Below, in pieces: positions 1-8,280 of a stretch of DNA of 64,000 nt (the stretch's first letter is position 1; each line of letters starts with the position of its first letter). This DNA is from Paracoccus litorisediminis (GTDB lineage: Bacteria; Pseudomonadota; Alphaproteobacteria; Rhodobacterales; Rhodobacteraceae). A program made the position numbers and the translations under genes. The notes beneath the pieces were generated by a model. It was not told the DNA's origin. It saw only the letters and a list, made by a program, of their open reading frames with translations, and did not search any database. Location of the stretch: the NCBI RefSeq assembly GCF_009711205.1, contig NZ_WMIG01000019.1, positions 21,886-85,885 of the forward strand, read 5' to 3'.

Positions 1-2
1 CC

Positions 3-1856
3 TTTCATACTGCAATTGCTTGGCTGCTGCCGGTACTGACGCCAGCCGCTACGGCGGGTATCGTGCTGATCTTTGTCTTCCTGGCGCTTCTTGACAGGGG
101 AGATCTTCGCGACCGTTTGATACGCATTCTGGGCGGAAGCCTCCATCGCTCGACTGATGCGATGGAGGAGGCCAGCAGCCGCATTTCGAAGTATCTGCTG
201 ATGCAACTGGTCGTAAATATGACCTACGCAATCCCGATGGCTTTGGGACTGTGGCTGATCGGGGTTCCGGGCTGGGTCCTCTGGGGCACCCTCGCCGCGG
301 TGATGCGCTTTATTCCCTATCTCGGGCCGATGCTTTCCGCACTGTTTCCCATCACACTTGCATTTGCGGTCGATCCGGGATGGAACATGGTCTTGCTGAC
401 GGTCGCGTTGATCGTCGTCCTTGAACTTGTCAGCAGCAATATTGTGGAACCTGTTCTCTATGGAACCAGTACTGGTCTTTCGACTCTTTCGTTAATCGCG
501 GCTGCGACTTTCTGGACTGCGCTCTGGGGGCCGGTCGGACTGGTTCTGTCGACTCCACTCACGGTCTGTCTTTTGGTGATTGGGAGGAACTTGCCGCAGC
601 TGCAATTTCTAGACACACTTCTCGGCTCGACCCCGGTCCTCGACGTGCCGACCCGGATTTATCAGCGCCTGATCGCCGACGATCCCGAGGAAGCCATTGA
701 GATCGCGAGTAATGCCATCAACGACAATTCGGTGCCAGAGTTCTACAACCTCTACGGGGTCGAGGTACTTCGTCAGGCCAGCCACGACTTTCTGACTCAC
801 GCCCGCGCTGAGCATCGGCTTCGCGTTGTGAGCGGCATGGATGTGATACTCGATGATCTGCGCGACGAATATCCTGCGCCGGAATTGTCGAGTGGCCTAC
901 CACGGGTTGCATGCATCGGCGGCAAGTGGGAAACGGACAACGTTGCTTGCGAGATGCTGGTCCATGCACTTGCATTTCACGACATCTTTGCCGTCCAGCG
1001 CCCAGCGGGCGTCCTGACCGCCCGCTATCTTGACAAGCTGGACCTCAGCGGGATCGAGATCGTCTGTCTGAGCTATTTCAGCCGCGAGCCAGAGCGGTCT
1101 GCCAGTGCCTTCTGCCGACGGCTGCATCATCGCTGGCCTCGTCTTCGGATCGTACTGGCCCTGTGGAATCCCCCTAAAAATTTCGCGGATTCCGAGGTTT
1201 ATTCCAGAGTGGGTGCGGACGCTGTGGTCGCCTCAATGGATGAGGCCGTGCAGCGGATCGAGCAATTGTTGTCACCAGAAGTCGCCCGCCAACGCAAGAT
1301 TGCGCCTCGCCCGGAAAATGACGTGGACCGGGTCGCGACACTTCGCAAGACCGGGGTACTGGACGGCCATGCCCGCGAAGAGCTGGACGCACTAGCCGCC
1401 CGAGCCGCCGAGGTGTTTGATGTCGAATTCGCCGTCATTACAGCAATCGATGCAGAGCAGGAACTCATCATTGGCCAAAGCATCGAACTACCCGGGGACA
1501 TAAGCCGGGAGGGCAGCGAGATGATCACACATTCACGCGTCGACGCGGTCTGTGATCACGTCGTGTCGAGCGACGAAACTCTGGTGATCCGCGATGCGCA
1601 GCGCGATCCGCGCTTTGCCGACAATCCAGTCATCGGCCTGTGGAAGACGCGCTTCTATGCTGGTGCGCCACTACGTACATCGGAGGGTATGGTGCTGGGG
1701 GCACTCTGTTTGCTCGATACCAGCCCCCGCGAACTTACGGACAATGAGGTAGAGTTGCTCAACGAGTTCGCGGCAGATGTCATGCATACAATTACTGCAT
1801 ATCAGCCATCACTGCCTGAGACTCTGGATGAAGGCTCAATACCAACGCGTTCCTGA
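3..1856 (+). CDS. AI-2E family permease fused to a C-terminal GAF domain (5' partial)
   Basis: The frame is open from the first bases of the window, so the start lies upstream; the GTG at 63 is only the first possible internal start. Residues to about 190 (counted from 63) are hydrophobic and carry the AI-2E/PerM hallmarks, including the segments around RFIPYLGPM and VSSNIVEPVLYG. A soluble region follows at about 200-430, with a Rossmann-like stretch around PRVACIGGKW. The last 150 residues resemble a GAF sensor, with RFADNPV and the ending GMVLGALCLLDT. AI-2E permeases are normally about 350 residues with no sensor attached, so this is an unusual fusion. The family includes exporters and Na+/H+ antiporters as well as autoinducer transporters; the substrate cannot be told. 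Family call good, role unknown. Confidence 0.75.
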   Translation, partial: FHTAIAWLLPVLTPAATAGIVLIFVFLALLDRGDLRDRLIRILGGSLHRSTDAMEEASSRISKYLLMQLVVNMTYAIPMALGLWLIGVPGWVLWGTLAAVMRFIPYLGPMLSALFPITLAFAVDPGWNMVLLTVALIVVLELVSSNIVEPVLYGTSTGLSTLSLIAAATFWTALWGPVGLVLSTPLTVCLLVIGRNLPQLQFLDTLLGSTPVLDVPTRIYQRLIADDPEEAIEIASNAINDNSVPEFYNLYGVEVLRQASHDFLTHARAEHRLRVVSGMDVILDDLRDEYPAPELSSGLPRVACIGGKWETDNVACEMLVHALAFHDIFAVQRPAGVLTARYLDKLDLSGIEIVCLSYFSREPERSASAFCRRLHHRWPRLRIVLALWNPPKNFADSEVYSRVGADAVVASMDEAVQRIEQLLSPEVARQRKIAPRPENDVDRVATLRKTGVLDGHAREELDALAARAAEVFDVEFAVITAIDAEQELIIGQSIELPGDISREGSEMITHSRVDAVCDHVVSSDETLVIRDAQRDPRFADNPVIGLWKTRFYAGAPLRTSEGMVLGALCLLDTSPRELTDNEVELLNEFAADVMHTITAYQPSLPETLDEGSIPTRS

Positions 1857-2302
1857 TTGAACACGCCGCGTTCGCTACCGGCCACCCCTCAGGGTGGCGG
1901 CCCGAGGCTGACGCGTTAGCACACGGAAAAGCGGCCCTGATGCGCGTTTTTTCGCGTCGAAAGAAATCCTCGGAGCGTTTATCGGAAATCACCGTGCCGA
2001 AAAGCATCGCTGATACCATAACTCAATTTCCGAATCATACCCCAATAAAATTGGTCTATTCGGATCTTATCCGCATAAAAGTACCAAATTTCGGTCACCC
2101 TTGGCAGCACAGGGCACTCCGCTCAAGGCGATAGCGCGCACGACCAGCCTCTCGCGCCAGACCATCCGAAAGATCGTGCGCGGCAGTTCGATGTAGCGCC
2201 GTACAAGCGACTTAAGGCTGATGCGATAGGCGGCTTCTACAGAGGTGGTCCGGGAATTTGGACCAGATTGCCGCTCAGCTAAGCTTCAGCATGGGTTTCA
2301 TG
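1857..2302. other. Intergenic stretch with a hairpin and a possible transposase scrap
   Basis: No convincing gene. GCCACCC/GGGTGGC at 1881-1898 forms a 7-bp hairpin that could end transcription of the upstream permease, though no T-run follows. At about 2122-2190 on the plus strand a short frame reads like the helix-turn-helix of an ISL3-type transposase (IARTTSLSRQTIRKIVRG) before a stop, so this may be a remnant. The flank runs into the end of the IS3 remnant. Confidence 0.3.
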
Positions 2303-3215
2303 TCAGGCGGCGGCTTTCAGGTGGTGGTCGGGGGTATCATAGGCCTCGTCTGGCGTCAGCAACCCATGCGATGAGTGCGGGCGTTTTTCATTGTAATAGC
2401 TGATCCAGGCACCGATCCCCTTGCGGGCTTCCGAGCCGGTCTCGAAGGCGTTCAGATAGACGCATTCGTATTTGAGCGACGGCCACAGTCTTTCGATCAT
2501 CCGGTTGTCTATCCAGCGCCCACGACCGTCCATCGAGATCTGCACCTTGGCGTCCACCAGCACCTCGGTGAATTCGGTGCTGGTGAATTGCGAACCCTGG
2601 TCGCTGTTGAAGATCTCAGGCGTTCCATATCGGGCCAGGGCCTCCTTCAATGCCTCGACGCAAAAGCCCGCATCCATGGAATTTGACAGCCGCCAGCTCA
2701 GCACCTTGCGGCTGTGCCAGTCCATGACGGCGACCAGATACAGGAACCCACGGCGCATGGGGATGTAACTGATGTCAGTTTACCAGTCCTGATTGGGGCG
2801 GCTGATGGCTAAATCTTTCACGAGATAGGGATAGATCTTGTGCGCGGGGGTGCTCTTTGCTGGTCTTCGGCTCCTGATAAGTCGGCGGTGAGGAGGTTTA
2901 GAAAACAGTCCGGGGGACTGTTTTCCCGACGCGCATCAGCCTCATCAGCCGACGGGCCCGATGCCGCCCACATTGATGCCGCGCTCGTTGCATATGGCGG
3001 GCCATTTGCCGTGACCCATACCATGGCGTCTCGAGAAATTGCCGGTCGATGATGTCCATGAATTTCAGGTTGTCGGCGCTTTCACCGCGCGGTTGGCAAT
3101 AAAGGCCAGAGCGCGCCAGCGACAGCAGACTGCACTGCCGCCGGACGCTGAGATCTGGATGATCCTGTTTCACCGCTTTTTGCCTCCAGTGCCGAGAATG
3201 AGACTGGAGGCTGCC
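2303..3215 (-). pseudogene. IS3-family transposase orfB, inactivated
   Basis: The frame starts with the IS3 orfB signature (PDLSVRRQCSLLSLARSGLY, then YGSRQMARHM and RRLMRLM) at about 3170-2930. It is then shifted near 2930-2880 and stopped by TAA at about 2780, inside what is normally W-x-TDI-x-YIPM. The C-terminal integrase core resumes at 2758 with VMDWHSRKVLSW, the second Asp in NSDQGSQF and the Glu in MIERLW, so the catalytic residues past the stop survive. A perfect 11-bp inverted repeat (GAAAACAGTCC ... GGACTGTTTTC, about 2901-2925) lies at the frameshifted region. Confidence 0.8.
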
Positions 3216-3262
3216 GACATCGAAGCAGCGACCGTGGCCCCGGTGGGGCCGCGTAAGACCGC

Positions 3263-3274
3263 ATGTCTTTTTCA
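3263..3274 (+). repeat. Left subterminal inverted repeat of the IS1111-type element
   Basis: ATGTCTTTTTCA pairs with the inverted copy at 4715-4727, which has one extra T. It lies about 80 bp before the transposase start. Confidence 0.65.
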
Positions 3275-3351
3275 CCGGCCCGACCCTGACGGATCAGTCT
3301 TTATTCTGATCGCGGGGCGGCGGGTGCCGTCCGTTTGCGATGGAGGAAGAC

Positions 3352-4464
3352 ATGCGCAACGCTCATGGAACGATCTACGTCGGAATTGATGTGTCGAAGG
3401 ACAAGCTTGCGGTCGCGATCGCGGGTGGAGAGCGTGGGGATGAGGTGCTGAGTCTGGGCACGTTCGAGAATACCCCTGCCGCCGTCGACAAGCTGCTGAA
3501 GAAGCTTGCCGGCAGTGGCGATATCTTGGCCTGCTACGAGGCAGGCCCGACGGGCTACGGCCTTTACCGGCAAATACGCGCGTCCGGCTGCAGTTGCTGC
3601 GTGGTCGCGCCGTCCTTAATCCCGGTCAGGGCTGGGGAGCGGGTCAAGACTGATCGACTTGATGCCCTGCGTCTTGCGCGCCTTCTGCGCGCCGGAGAGT
3701 TGACCCCCGTTTGGGTCCCCGACGAGACGCACGAGGCGATGCGCGATCTGGTCCGCGCCCGGGAAAGCGCCGCGGAGGATCAACGTCACAAGCGCCAGCT
3801 CGTGTCTGCCTTCGTGCTGCGCCACGGGCGGATCTACCCACGGACCAAACCATGGACGATGCGATATCGGCGCTGGCTGCAGACCCTGGCCTTCGATCAC
3901 CCTGCGCACCAGATTGCGCTTCAGGAGATGCTGCAGGCGGAACGCAATGCCTCGGAGCGGCTGGAGCGACTGACCAAGCATATCGAGGCCCTGGTGCCAG
4001 AATGGAACCTCGCACCAGCAGGAAATGCGCTCCAGGCGCTGCGGGGCGTCGCCTTGATCAGCGCCGTCACCTTCATGGCCGAAATCGGCGATGTGCGGCG
4101 GTTCGAGACACCGGTGAAGCTGATGGCCTATCTCGGGCTCGTGCCGAGCGAATACTCGACCGGCAAGACGACAAGGCGCGGCGGCATTACCCGGGCGGGC
4201 AATGCCCGTGTGCGCCACAAATTGATCGAGGGCGCGTGGACCTATCGTCTGCAGGCGCGACGGGGCGAGAGGAAGCTCTATATCCTCAAGGAACAATCGC
4301 CAGAGGTTCAGGACATTGCGTGGAAAGCGCAATCCCGCCTGACGGCCAGATATCGCAAGCTTAGCCAGCGCGGCAAGAAATCGACCGTCGTCACCGCGGC
4401 AATCGCGCGGGAGATGGCTGCGTTCATGTGGGACATCGCGCGCCGCACCATGCCCGCGCGCTGA
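3352..4464 (+). CDS. IS110/IS1111-family DEDD transposase
   Basis: A 370-residue recombinase. The ATG at 3352 is chosen because GGAGGAA at 3342-3348 is a good ribosome binding site; an in-frame ATG at 3340 is less likely. The N-terminal RuvC-like domain shows the acidic set: GIDVSKDKL, then YEAGPTGYGLY, then KTDRLDALRLARLL. The C-terminal Transposase_20 domain shows LRGVALISAVTF, YLGLVPSEYSTG and GGITRAGNARVR, with the likely nucleophilic Ser in or next to PSEYSTG. Members of this family recombine DNA under guidance of a structured RNA made from the element's own non-coding end. The length and all motifs look intact. Confidence 0.92.
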   Translation: MRNAHGTIYVGIDVSKDKLAVAIAGGERGDEVLSLGTFENTPAAVDKLLKKLAGSGDILACYEAGPTGYGLYRQIRASGCSCCVVAPSLIPVRAGERVKTDRLDALRLARLLRAGELTPVWVPDETHEAMRDLVRARESAAEDQRHKRQLVSAFVLRHGRIYPRTKPWTMRYRRWLQTLAFDHPAHQIALQEMLQAERNASERLERLTKHIEALVPEWNLAPAGNALQALRGVALISAVTFMAEIGDVRRFETPVKLMAYLGLVPSEYSTGKTTRRGGITRAGNARVRHKLIEGAWTYRLQARRGERKLYILKEQSPEVQDIAWKAQSRLTARYRKLSQRGKKSTVVTAAIAREMAAFMWDIARRTMPAR

Positions 4465-4714
4465 TCTGGCGCCCAAAGCGCCCAATGGCGGGCGCGAGGT
4501 CGATGGCAGGGGAGTATCCGACAGTCGCTTTGTGGCCAGCTTCGCGCTGACGCCCGTTGTAAGACAGGAATAGCCCCGAGACGCACAATCGGTCCTGCGG
4601 TATCCAGCCCGCGCATCAGAGCTTGTTCACCGACGTCTTCAGACCTCGTGCCCACCTTTGGGCGTCCAGAGCACGACGAACGCCCCGGCGTTCCAAATCG
4701 CATGGCGCGACCCT
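4465..4714 (+). ncRNA. Candidate bridge-RNA region of the IS1111-type element
   Basis: About 250 bp between the transposase stop and the right subterminal repeat hold no gene. IS1111-type elements carry their guide (bridge) RNA in the 3' non-coding end, so this is where it should be. A GC-rich foldable segment begins right after the stop (GGCGCCC at about 4467 against GGGCGCG near 4490). The RNA ends and guide loops were not determined; this is inferred from the family. Confidence 0.35.
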
Positions 4715-4727
4715 TGAAAAAAGACAT
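4715..4727 (-). repeat. Right subterminal inverted repeat of the IS1111-type element
   Basis: TGAAAAAAGACAT, the inverted partner of 3263-3274. The orfA match of the host IS3 element resumes about 10 bp further right. Confidence 0.65.
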
Positions 4728-4735
4728 CAGAGCGC

Positions 4736-5035
4736 TGCGAAGCATCCCGCTCGATGACAAGCTGGCCGATCTTGGCATGCAGCTTCTCGACCTCACCCGC
4801 AGAGATCTGCGGCGCAGCGGGCGAGGCGCCGCCAAAGGCCGCGGCCATATTCTTGATCGCGGTGCGTTTCCATCCCGAGATCATCGTCGGATGGATATCG
4901 TTGAACGGTTCGCTCGGACCGATGGCGCTCGCCGTTCAACTTCTTGGCCAACTCGGCCGTCGTCAGCTCCTCGCAGATGGCTTCCAGAGCCACCTTCGCC
5001 TTGAAATCTGCAGAATAGCGCTAGCGTTTCGTCAT
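4736..5035 (-). pseudogene. IS3-family orfA (helix-turn-helix subunit), inactivated
   Basis: The ATG at 5035 opens a frame that reads MTKR then a stop, then RYSADFKAKVALEAICEEL, the usual IS3 orfA beginning. A shift follows around 4900, after which the frame TMISGWKRTAIKNMAAAFGG and KLHAKIGQLVIERD continues. After ERD the sequence is no longer orfA but the end of the inserted IS110/IS1111-type element. The early stop, the frameshift and the insertion each inactivate it. Confidence 0.75.
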
Positions 5036-5066
5036 TTCGGGTCGTTTCCTCCTCAGGTGCTGAAGC

Positions 5067-5213
5067 TTAGCGACTGGTCCGAAATCCCGCGACCACCTCT
5101 GTCCCGGCCGGTTGCGGCATTCCCGCGACATGCAGGGCCAGAACAAGGCTCAATCCGGCCAGCGAGATTCTCAGAAGCAGGGTCTTGCGGCACTCTGTCC
5201 GGGTCAGTTGCAC
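5067..5213 (-). pseudogene. Fragment of a secreted or membrane protein gene cut by the IS3 element
   Basis: A short frame from GTG 5213 has a basic start (TRTECRKTLLLR) followed by a hydrophobic run (ISLAGLSLVLALHVAG), like a signal peptide. It runs into the IS3 border after about 40 residues and stops there. The 5214-5441 stretch to its right has no recognisable gene and leads into the Crp/Fnr gene. Family unknown. Confidence 0.25.
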
Positions 5214-5441
5214 GGGCCATACCTCGTCGCCGAAGCGCCTGTCGCGCTCACATCCATCCCCAGGATGCCTGCCGCGTCGAGCCGGATCAGCCCGCATGCG
5301 GTCCAAAGGCCGCGCTTGGGGGGCGGTTGGGTGGGCGCGAGCTGAAGGCCGATTTTGTCGCAGCCGGATGGTGACGGAATGACTTGCCATCCTAAGAGTT
5401 TCCTGCCCCAAAAAGGAAAGACGGAGAGCGGGGTGCGCGAC

Positions 5442-6137
5442 ATGGCGATCGAACTTTCACTTGTCCACGACTTGCCCCTGTTTCGGCATCTGTCATCCCG
5501 GACGCTGGCGCAACTGCTGACGCGCGCGACATTGGCGCGCGTGCCAAGGGGTAGCGTCATCTTCGAGCAGGGGACCACGGCGACCTCGTTCTACCTGCTG
5601 CTGGAAGGTAGGCTGAAGGTCATACAGGTCACGAAAGACGGCCAGCAAGTGATGGTTCGCGTCGTCCATCCCGGTGACCTTTTCGGCTTCGCGCAGGCAT
5701 TGGCGCGCCCCGATTATCCCGGCACGGCCCGCGCGGCGGTCGATTCCGTCGTGGTCTGCTGGCCGATGTCGGATTGGGACGCGGTGATCGAGACCAACCC
5801 GCGCCTTGCGATCAATACAGTCCAGACCATCGGTCAGCGCCTTGATGAGGCGCATACCCGCCTGCGCGAGTTGTCCACCCAGCAGGTCGAGCGCCGCGTC
5901 GCCCATGCGATCCTGCGGCTGGCCGAGAAAGCCGGCCGGGTCCAACGGGACTGCGGCATCATGATCGACTTTCCGATCACGCGGCAGGACATCGCCGAGA
6001 TGACGGGCACGACCCTGCACACCGTCTCGCGCCTTATGTCGGCATGGGAGGGTCAGGGGCTGGTCAAGGGGGGCCGCCAGAAGCTGACGGTCCTCGACGT
6101 CGAAAGGCTCCGTCGCGTCGCCGACCCGGAAACCTGA
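5442..6137 (+). CDS. Crp/Fnr-family transcription regulator (NNR/NarR-like)
   Basis: A 231-residue regulator. The ATG at 5442 gives the usual start (MAIELSLVHDLPLFRHL); a GTG at 5433 is an alternative. Residues about 10-120 form the cyclic-nucleotide-type sensor barrel (GSVIFEQGTTATSFYLLLEGRLKV), followed by the long dimer helix. The winged helix follows at about 150-225, with recognition helix TRQDIAEMTGTTLHTVSRLMS. The E-xx-S-R core (here T-xx-TVSR) is consistent with FNR/NNR-type DNA binding. No N-terminal Fe-S cysteines are present, so it is not a classical FNR. It sits just upstream of pazS and near norCBQDEF, so it probably responds to NO or nitrite and acts on TTGAY-N4-RTCAA boxes. It could be Nnr or a NarR-type paralogue; this cannot be settled by eye. 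Confidence 0.85.
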   Translation: MAIELSLVHDLPLFRHLSSRTLAQLLTRATLARVPRGSVIFEQGTTATSFYLLLEGRLKVIQVTKDGQQVMVRVVHPGDLFGFAQALARPDYPGTARAAVDSVVVCWPMSDWDAVIETNPRLAINTVQTIGQRLDEAHTRLRELSTQQVERRVAHAILRLAEKAGRVQRDCGIMIDFPITRQDIAEMTGTTLHTVSRLMSAWEGQGLVKGGRQKLTVLDVERLRRVADPET

Positions 6138-6154
6138 TTATTTTTCCCGGTTGT

Positions 6155-6168
6155 TTGATCTTGCTCAA
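6155..6168 (+). promoter_or_regulatory. FNR/NNR-type box upstream of pazS
   Basis: TTGAT-CTTG-CTCAA matches the TTGAT-N4-ATCAA palindrome with one mismatch. Its centre is about 80 bp before the pazS start, which leaves a leader of roughly 38 nt if the box sits at -41.5. Confidence 0.65.
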
Positions 6169-6240
6169 ACAAGCCCGCGCGTGAACAGGCTAGGCGAGGG
6201 GCGGCGGGGCCGAAGCGGCCCCTGAATAGGAGAATACATC

Positions 6241-6684
6241 ATGAAACCTCTGTCCCTTCTCGCGCTCGCGCTCGCGCTTCTTGCAGCCGGCCTCGCTTCG
6301 ACCGCGAACGCCGCCGAGCATGAGGTTCGCCTGCTCAACAAGGGCAAAGCCGGAGCAATGGTCTTTGAGCCGGGTTACGTCAAAGCCGCGCCGGGCGACG
6401 TGATCCATTTCGTTCCAACCGACAAAAGCCATAATGTCGAGGCGATCAAGGACATGCTTCCCGACGGAGTCGAGGTCTTCAAAAGCAAGATCAACGAGGG
6501 CTATGACCTGACGGTGACCGAGCCGGGTCTTTATGGGGTCAAGTGCACCCCGCATGCCGGCATGGGCATGGTCGCGCTGGTGCAGGTCGGCGACGCGCCG
6601 GCCAATCTGGAAGCCGTCAAGACCGGCAAGCTGCCCAAGAAGGCCCGCGAGCGCATGGATGCCGCATTGGCGCAGGTCCAATAA
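6241..6684 (+). CDS. pazS: Pseudoazurin (periplasmic blue copper protein)
   Basis: A 147-residue cupredoxin with a clear Sec signal peptide (cleavage after STANAA, about residue 25). The type-1 copper ligands are visible: His64 in DKSHNVEAI, then Cys102, His105 and Met110 in KCTPHAGMGM. Their spacing matches the His40/Cys78/His81/Met86 set of known pseudoazurins. The protein carries electrons from the bc1 complex to periplasmic denitrification enzymes such as cd1 nitrite reductase and N2O reductase. GGAG 8 bp before ATG is the ribosome site. It lies between two Crp/Fnr regulator genes and behind an FNR-type box, fitting anaerobic induction. Confidence 0.95.
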   Translation: MKPLSLLALALALLAAGLASTANAAEHEVRLLNKGKAGAMVFEPGYVKAAPGDVIHFVPTDKSHNVEAIKDMLPDGVEVFKSKINEGYDLTVTEPGLYGVKCTPHAGMGMVALVQVGDAPANLEAVKTGKLPKKARERMDAALAQVQ

Positions 6685-6706
6685 GCGATCCGCCAATCCG
6701 GCAAAC

Positions 6707-6735
6707 GGCAGGGGCGGCATGTGCGCCGCCCTGCC
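6707..6735 (+). terminator. GC-rich hairpin after pazS
   Basis: GGCAGGGGCGGC and GCCGCCCTGCC form an 11-bp stem with one bulge around a short loop. There is no T-run, so it may be a weak or Rho-assisted terminator or only mRNA-stabilising. Confidence 0.4.
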
Positions 6736-6785
6736 TTGACCCAAGGTCCAGGCCCGGACCCGGAAACCTGAAAGGTCAGTCCTTC

Positions 6786-7502
6786 ATGTCCTCCAGACTT
6801 GCCCCTGACCATCGCAGGATTGCCTGCCAGTCCCGGCTGATCTCGGCCATGCCCGAGGAGTTGCGCGACACGCTTCTGGCATCGGCCCATCTCGCGCATC
6901 TGCGGCGCGGCGAGACGATCTTCCACCACGGAGACACGGCACATGCGATCCACATCGTCGCCGATGGCTGGGTCAAACTGTATCGCATCGCGCCAAACGG
7001 GACCGAGGCGGTGGTGGGCGTGATGACCCGCGGCCAAAGCTTCGGCGAGCCGATCGCCCTGCGGCGCGGATCCTATCCCGTCACGGCCGAGGCCACCACG
7101 GCCTGTCAGGTGATCGCGATCCCGGCGCAGGCATTTCTGGACATCCTGCACGCCCATCCCGAAATCGCGACCGCGATCCTGTCGGCCACCTTCCTGCACC
7201 TTCAGGGGCTGATCGAGCAGATCGAGCAGCTCAAGGCGCTGTCCGGCGCGCAGCGGGTGGCCGAGTTCCTCCTAGAGCTTTGCCCCGAAGGCGTCGAAAG
7301 CGCCACCGTGGTCCTGCCCTATGACAAGATCCTGATCGCGGGCCGTCTGGGCATGAAGCCAGAAAGCCTCAGCCGCGCCTTTGCCCGCCTGCGCGATCAT
7401 GGCGTGCGGATCACGCATTCCAGCGCCGCGATCGCCTCGGTCAGGAACTTGCGCGACATTGCCCATGCCGATGCGGTCGGCGCGCTGAGCCGCGCTATCT
7501 GA
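6786..7502 (+). CDS. Crp/Fnr-family regulator, Dnr-like
   Basis: A 238-residue regulator from ATG 6786 (MSSRLAPDHRRIACQSRLI). The sensor domain shows RGETIFHHGDTAHAIHIVADGWVKLYRI and a second strand set with FGEPIALRRGSYPVTAEA. The C-terminal winged helix has a recognition helix MKPESLSRAFARLRDHG with the E-xx-S-R motif of FNR-type proteins. It lacks the cysteines of FNR. Dnr-type members bind haem and sense NO; the nor operon lies convergently just beyond. The last 8 bp overlap the end of norF on the other strand. It is only distantly similar to the regulator at 5442, so the two probably sense different signals. Confidence 0.85.
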   Translation: MSSRLAPDHRRIACQSRLISAMPEELRDTLLASAHLAHLRRGETIFHHGDTAHAIHIVADGWVKLYRIAPNGTEAVVGVMTRGQSFGEPIALRRGSYPVTAEATTACQVIAIPAQAFLDILHAHPEIATAILSATFLHLQGLIEQIEQLKALSGAQRVAEFLLELCPEGVESATVVLPYDKILIAGRLGMKPESLSRAFARLRDHGVRITHSSAAIASVRNLRDIAHADAVGALSRAI

Positions 7503-7740
7503 TCAGCGCGGCGTTCAGCCCCCAAAGCAGCCCGAGCCAGATCCCCAAGGGAACCGTCGCCGCAGCCAGCCAGCCCGCGGCCCCTCGCAGATGCAGGAAG
7601 CCGCCAAGGATCGCTCTGGCCTTGAAGAAGGCCAGAGCCAGTAATCCGACCGCGACCGGCCTTCCGTCAAAGGCGGACAGCGCCAGGGTCATGGCGATCA
7701 AGGCGATCAGCGTCAGCCAGTTGCGGGTCAGCCTGTCCAT
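7495..7740 (-). CDS. norF: NorF, small membrane protein of the nor operon
   Basis: An 81-residue protein with three hydrophobic segments (LTLIALIAMTLALSAF, GLLALAFFKARAILGG and WLAAATVPLGIWLGLLWG). The middle one carries the FFKAR-x-I pattern of COX4/NorF proteins. It is the last gene of norCBQDEF, 3 bp after norE. In Paracoccus NorE and NorF help to form an active NO reductase, although their exact action is not known. Confidence 0.85.
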   Translation of the reverse strand: MDRLTRNWLTLIALIAMTLALSAFDGRPVAVGLLALAFFKARAILGGFLHLRGAAGWLAAATVPLGIWLGLLWGLNAALIR

Positions 7741-7743
7741 GTC

Positions 7744-8280
7744 CTACCCCAGAAGATAGATCGGCGGCAGGATCAACACCCAGACCAGATCGACCATATG
7801 CCAGAACATCGCGCCCGCCTGAACCGGCTCGGGCCGCGCCCGCAACGCGACAAGGCCAAGCACGACCACACCCGCCAGAACATGCGCGGCATGAAAGCCG
7901 GTCAGCAGGAAGTAGAAGGTGAAAAAGGGATGGGTCTCGATGCCGATGCCCGCGCCGATCTCACGGGCATATTCAACCCACTTGACCAGCAGGAAAAGCA
8001 GCCCGCCAAGCGCCGCCAGCGCAAGGCCCAGCCGGGCAGAGCGGCGCTGACCTGCCGCCGAGTCCCGCTCGGCCCGCGCCGCGAACAGACCCGAGGTGAC
8101 AAGGATCACGGTGTTCAGCGCCGCCATCCTTCCGTCGAGCAGGTCTTGCGCCGAGGCGAAACCCGAGGCATCGGTAAAGCGCATCGCCATCATCGCGGTG
8201 GTCCCGGCGGCAAAGATCAGCAGTTCCGAGGCGATCAGAATCCACAGGAGCAACTCGCCGGGCAGGTCGTCGATACGCAT
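7744..8280 (-). CDS. norE: NorE, cytochrome c oxidase subunit III-like protein
   Basis: A 178-residue membrane protein. The ATG at 8280 overlaps the norD stop (ATGA), so translation is coupled; longer upstream frames are rejected. Four to five hydrophobic helices are visible, with the COX3 signatures LLWILIASELLIFAAG near the start, HPFFTFYFLLTGFHAAHVLAG in the middle and FWHMVDLVWVLILPPIYLLG at the end. It helps assembly or activity of NO reductase together with NorF and is not itself an oxidase subunit. Confidence 0.9.
   Translation of the reverse strand: MRIDDLPGELLLWILIASELLIFAAGTTAMMAMRFTDASGFASAQDLLDGRMAALNTVILVTSGLFAARAERDSAAGQRRSARLGLALAALGGLLFLLVKWVEYAREIGAGIGIETHPFFTFYFLLTGFHAAHVLAGVVVLGLVALRARPEPVQAGAMFWHMVDLVWVLILPPIYLLG

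Larger units (their letters stand above)
3250..4735 (+). mobile_element. IS110-family element of the IS1111 type
   Basis: A full-length DEDD transposase gene (3352-4464) is flanked by non-coding ends and by matching inverted repeats: ATGTCTTTTTCA at 3263-3274 and the complement of ATGTCTTTTTTCA at 4715-4727. Such repeats a few bases inside the ends are the subterminal inverted repeats of the IS1111 subgroup. It sits inside the orfA of an IS3 remnant. The exact ends are estimated from the repeats and from where the orfA match stops (after ERD near 4740). This copy looks intact and may still be mobile. Confidence 0.75.
2290..5070 (-). mobile_element. Dead IS3-family element, split by an IS110/IS1111 insertion
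   Basis: Reading leftward, a damaged orfA (about 5035-4736) and a damaged orfB (about 3215-2303) belong to one IS3-family copy. An IS110/IS1111-type element lies inside it at about 3250-4731, in the last third of orfA. Both reading frames contain stops or frameshifts, so the copy cannot transpose by itself. Exact terminal repeats were not resolved. The right border lies near 5070, where it truncates a small secreted-protein-like frame. Confidence 0.75.

Noticed and set aside
1940..2134. 64-residue plus-strand frame after the AI-2E-GAF gene
   Set aside because: No homology pattern and no ribosome site; it runs into transposase-like debris.
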